Assembly (NCBI GenBank): GCA_031286975.1 | Contig: JAITTM010000122.1 | Coordinates: 1-22,391, forward strand | Reading direction: 5' to 3' | DNA length: 22,391 nt | Origin: Coriobacteriales bacterium | GTDB lineage: Bacteria > Actinomycetota > Coriobacteriia > Coriobacteriales > UBA8131 | Shown here: one piece after another, positions 22,350-22,391 of the stretch | Layout: each line of letters opens with the position of its first letter | How positions within the stretch are numbered: position 1 is the first letter of the stretch | Program-made: the position numbers and the translations under genes | Notes under the pieces: generated by a model | Database searches by the model: none | Told to the model about the DNA's origin: nothing | What the model saw: the letters and a program-made list of their open reading frames with translations, nothing else

Positions 22350-22391
22350 GCGAGCCCCGAACGTGTGGAGTGATTGGGCGCGTTTTGTGAG

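Overview
The window looks like chromosomal DNA of a high-GC Gram-positive bacterium, most likely an actinobacterium of the Coriobacteriia type. This is an inference from four things: GC-rich codon use; a MacAB-like exporter and adaptor with no outer-membrane partner; a very large secreted protein with Listeria-Bacteroides and MBG-type repeats; and many clean Shine-Dalgarno-led genes with short overlaps. No rRNA, tRNA, CRISPR array, intact insertion sequence or prophage was seen.

Layout. Positions 1-2.7 kb: a terminator from an upstream gene, the remains of an ApbE/FMN-type gene, a Nudix ADP-ribose pyrophosphatase overlapping purD, and two broken genes (an AlbA_2/Schlafen-like fragment and a small ORF with an internal stop). 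Positions 2.7-7.4 kb: a DinG helicase fused to a DnaQ-type exonuclease, an acidic orphan protein, a hotdog thioesterase and an Rrf2-type Fe-S regulator. Positions 7.5-10.3 kb: a bacterial Elp3 (radical SAM plus GNAT), divergent from a class I methyltransferase that carries Trm9/ALKBH8-like signatures. Positions 10.3-16.2 kb: a four-gene exporter operon (adaptor, ATPase, MacB-like permease, small repeat-bearing membrane protein), divergent from an OmpR-type response regulator and its histidine kinase. The shared intergenic region holds a striking symmetric operator. Positions 16.3-17.4 kb: an Rpn/PD-(D/E)XK nuclease-transposase gene with a 12-bp tandem repeat. Positions 17.8-22.1 kb: two secreted-protein genes. 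The larger (1113 aa) has an 11-G homopolymer just after its signal peptide, which makes it a strong candidate for phase variation.

How the genes may work together. The two-component system very probably controls both itself and the exporter through paired TTCAAG direct repeats set at equal distance from each -10 box. Elp3 and the Trm9-like methyltransferase could act in sequence on wobble uridine 34 of tRNA (cm5U to mcm5U), a route usually described in eukaryotes. Simple repeats recur at the right-hand side of the window: 12-bp units in front of the response regulator and inside rpn, a 30-bp unit in the small membrane protein, a 63-bp duplication in a leader, a 58-bp duplication, and G11 in the surface protein. 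Several loci may therefore vary by slippage.
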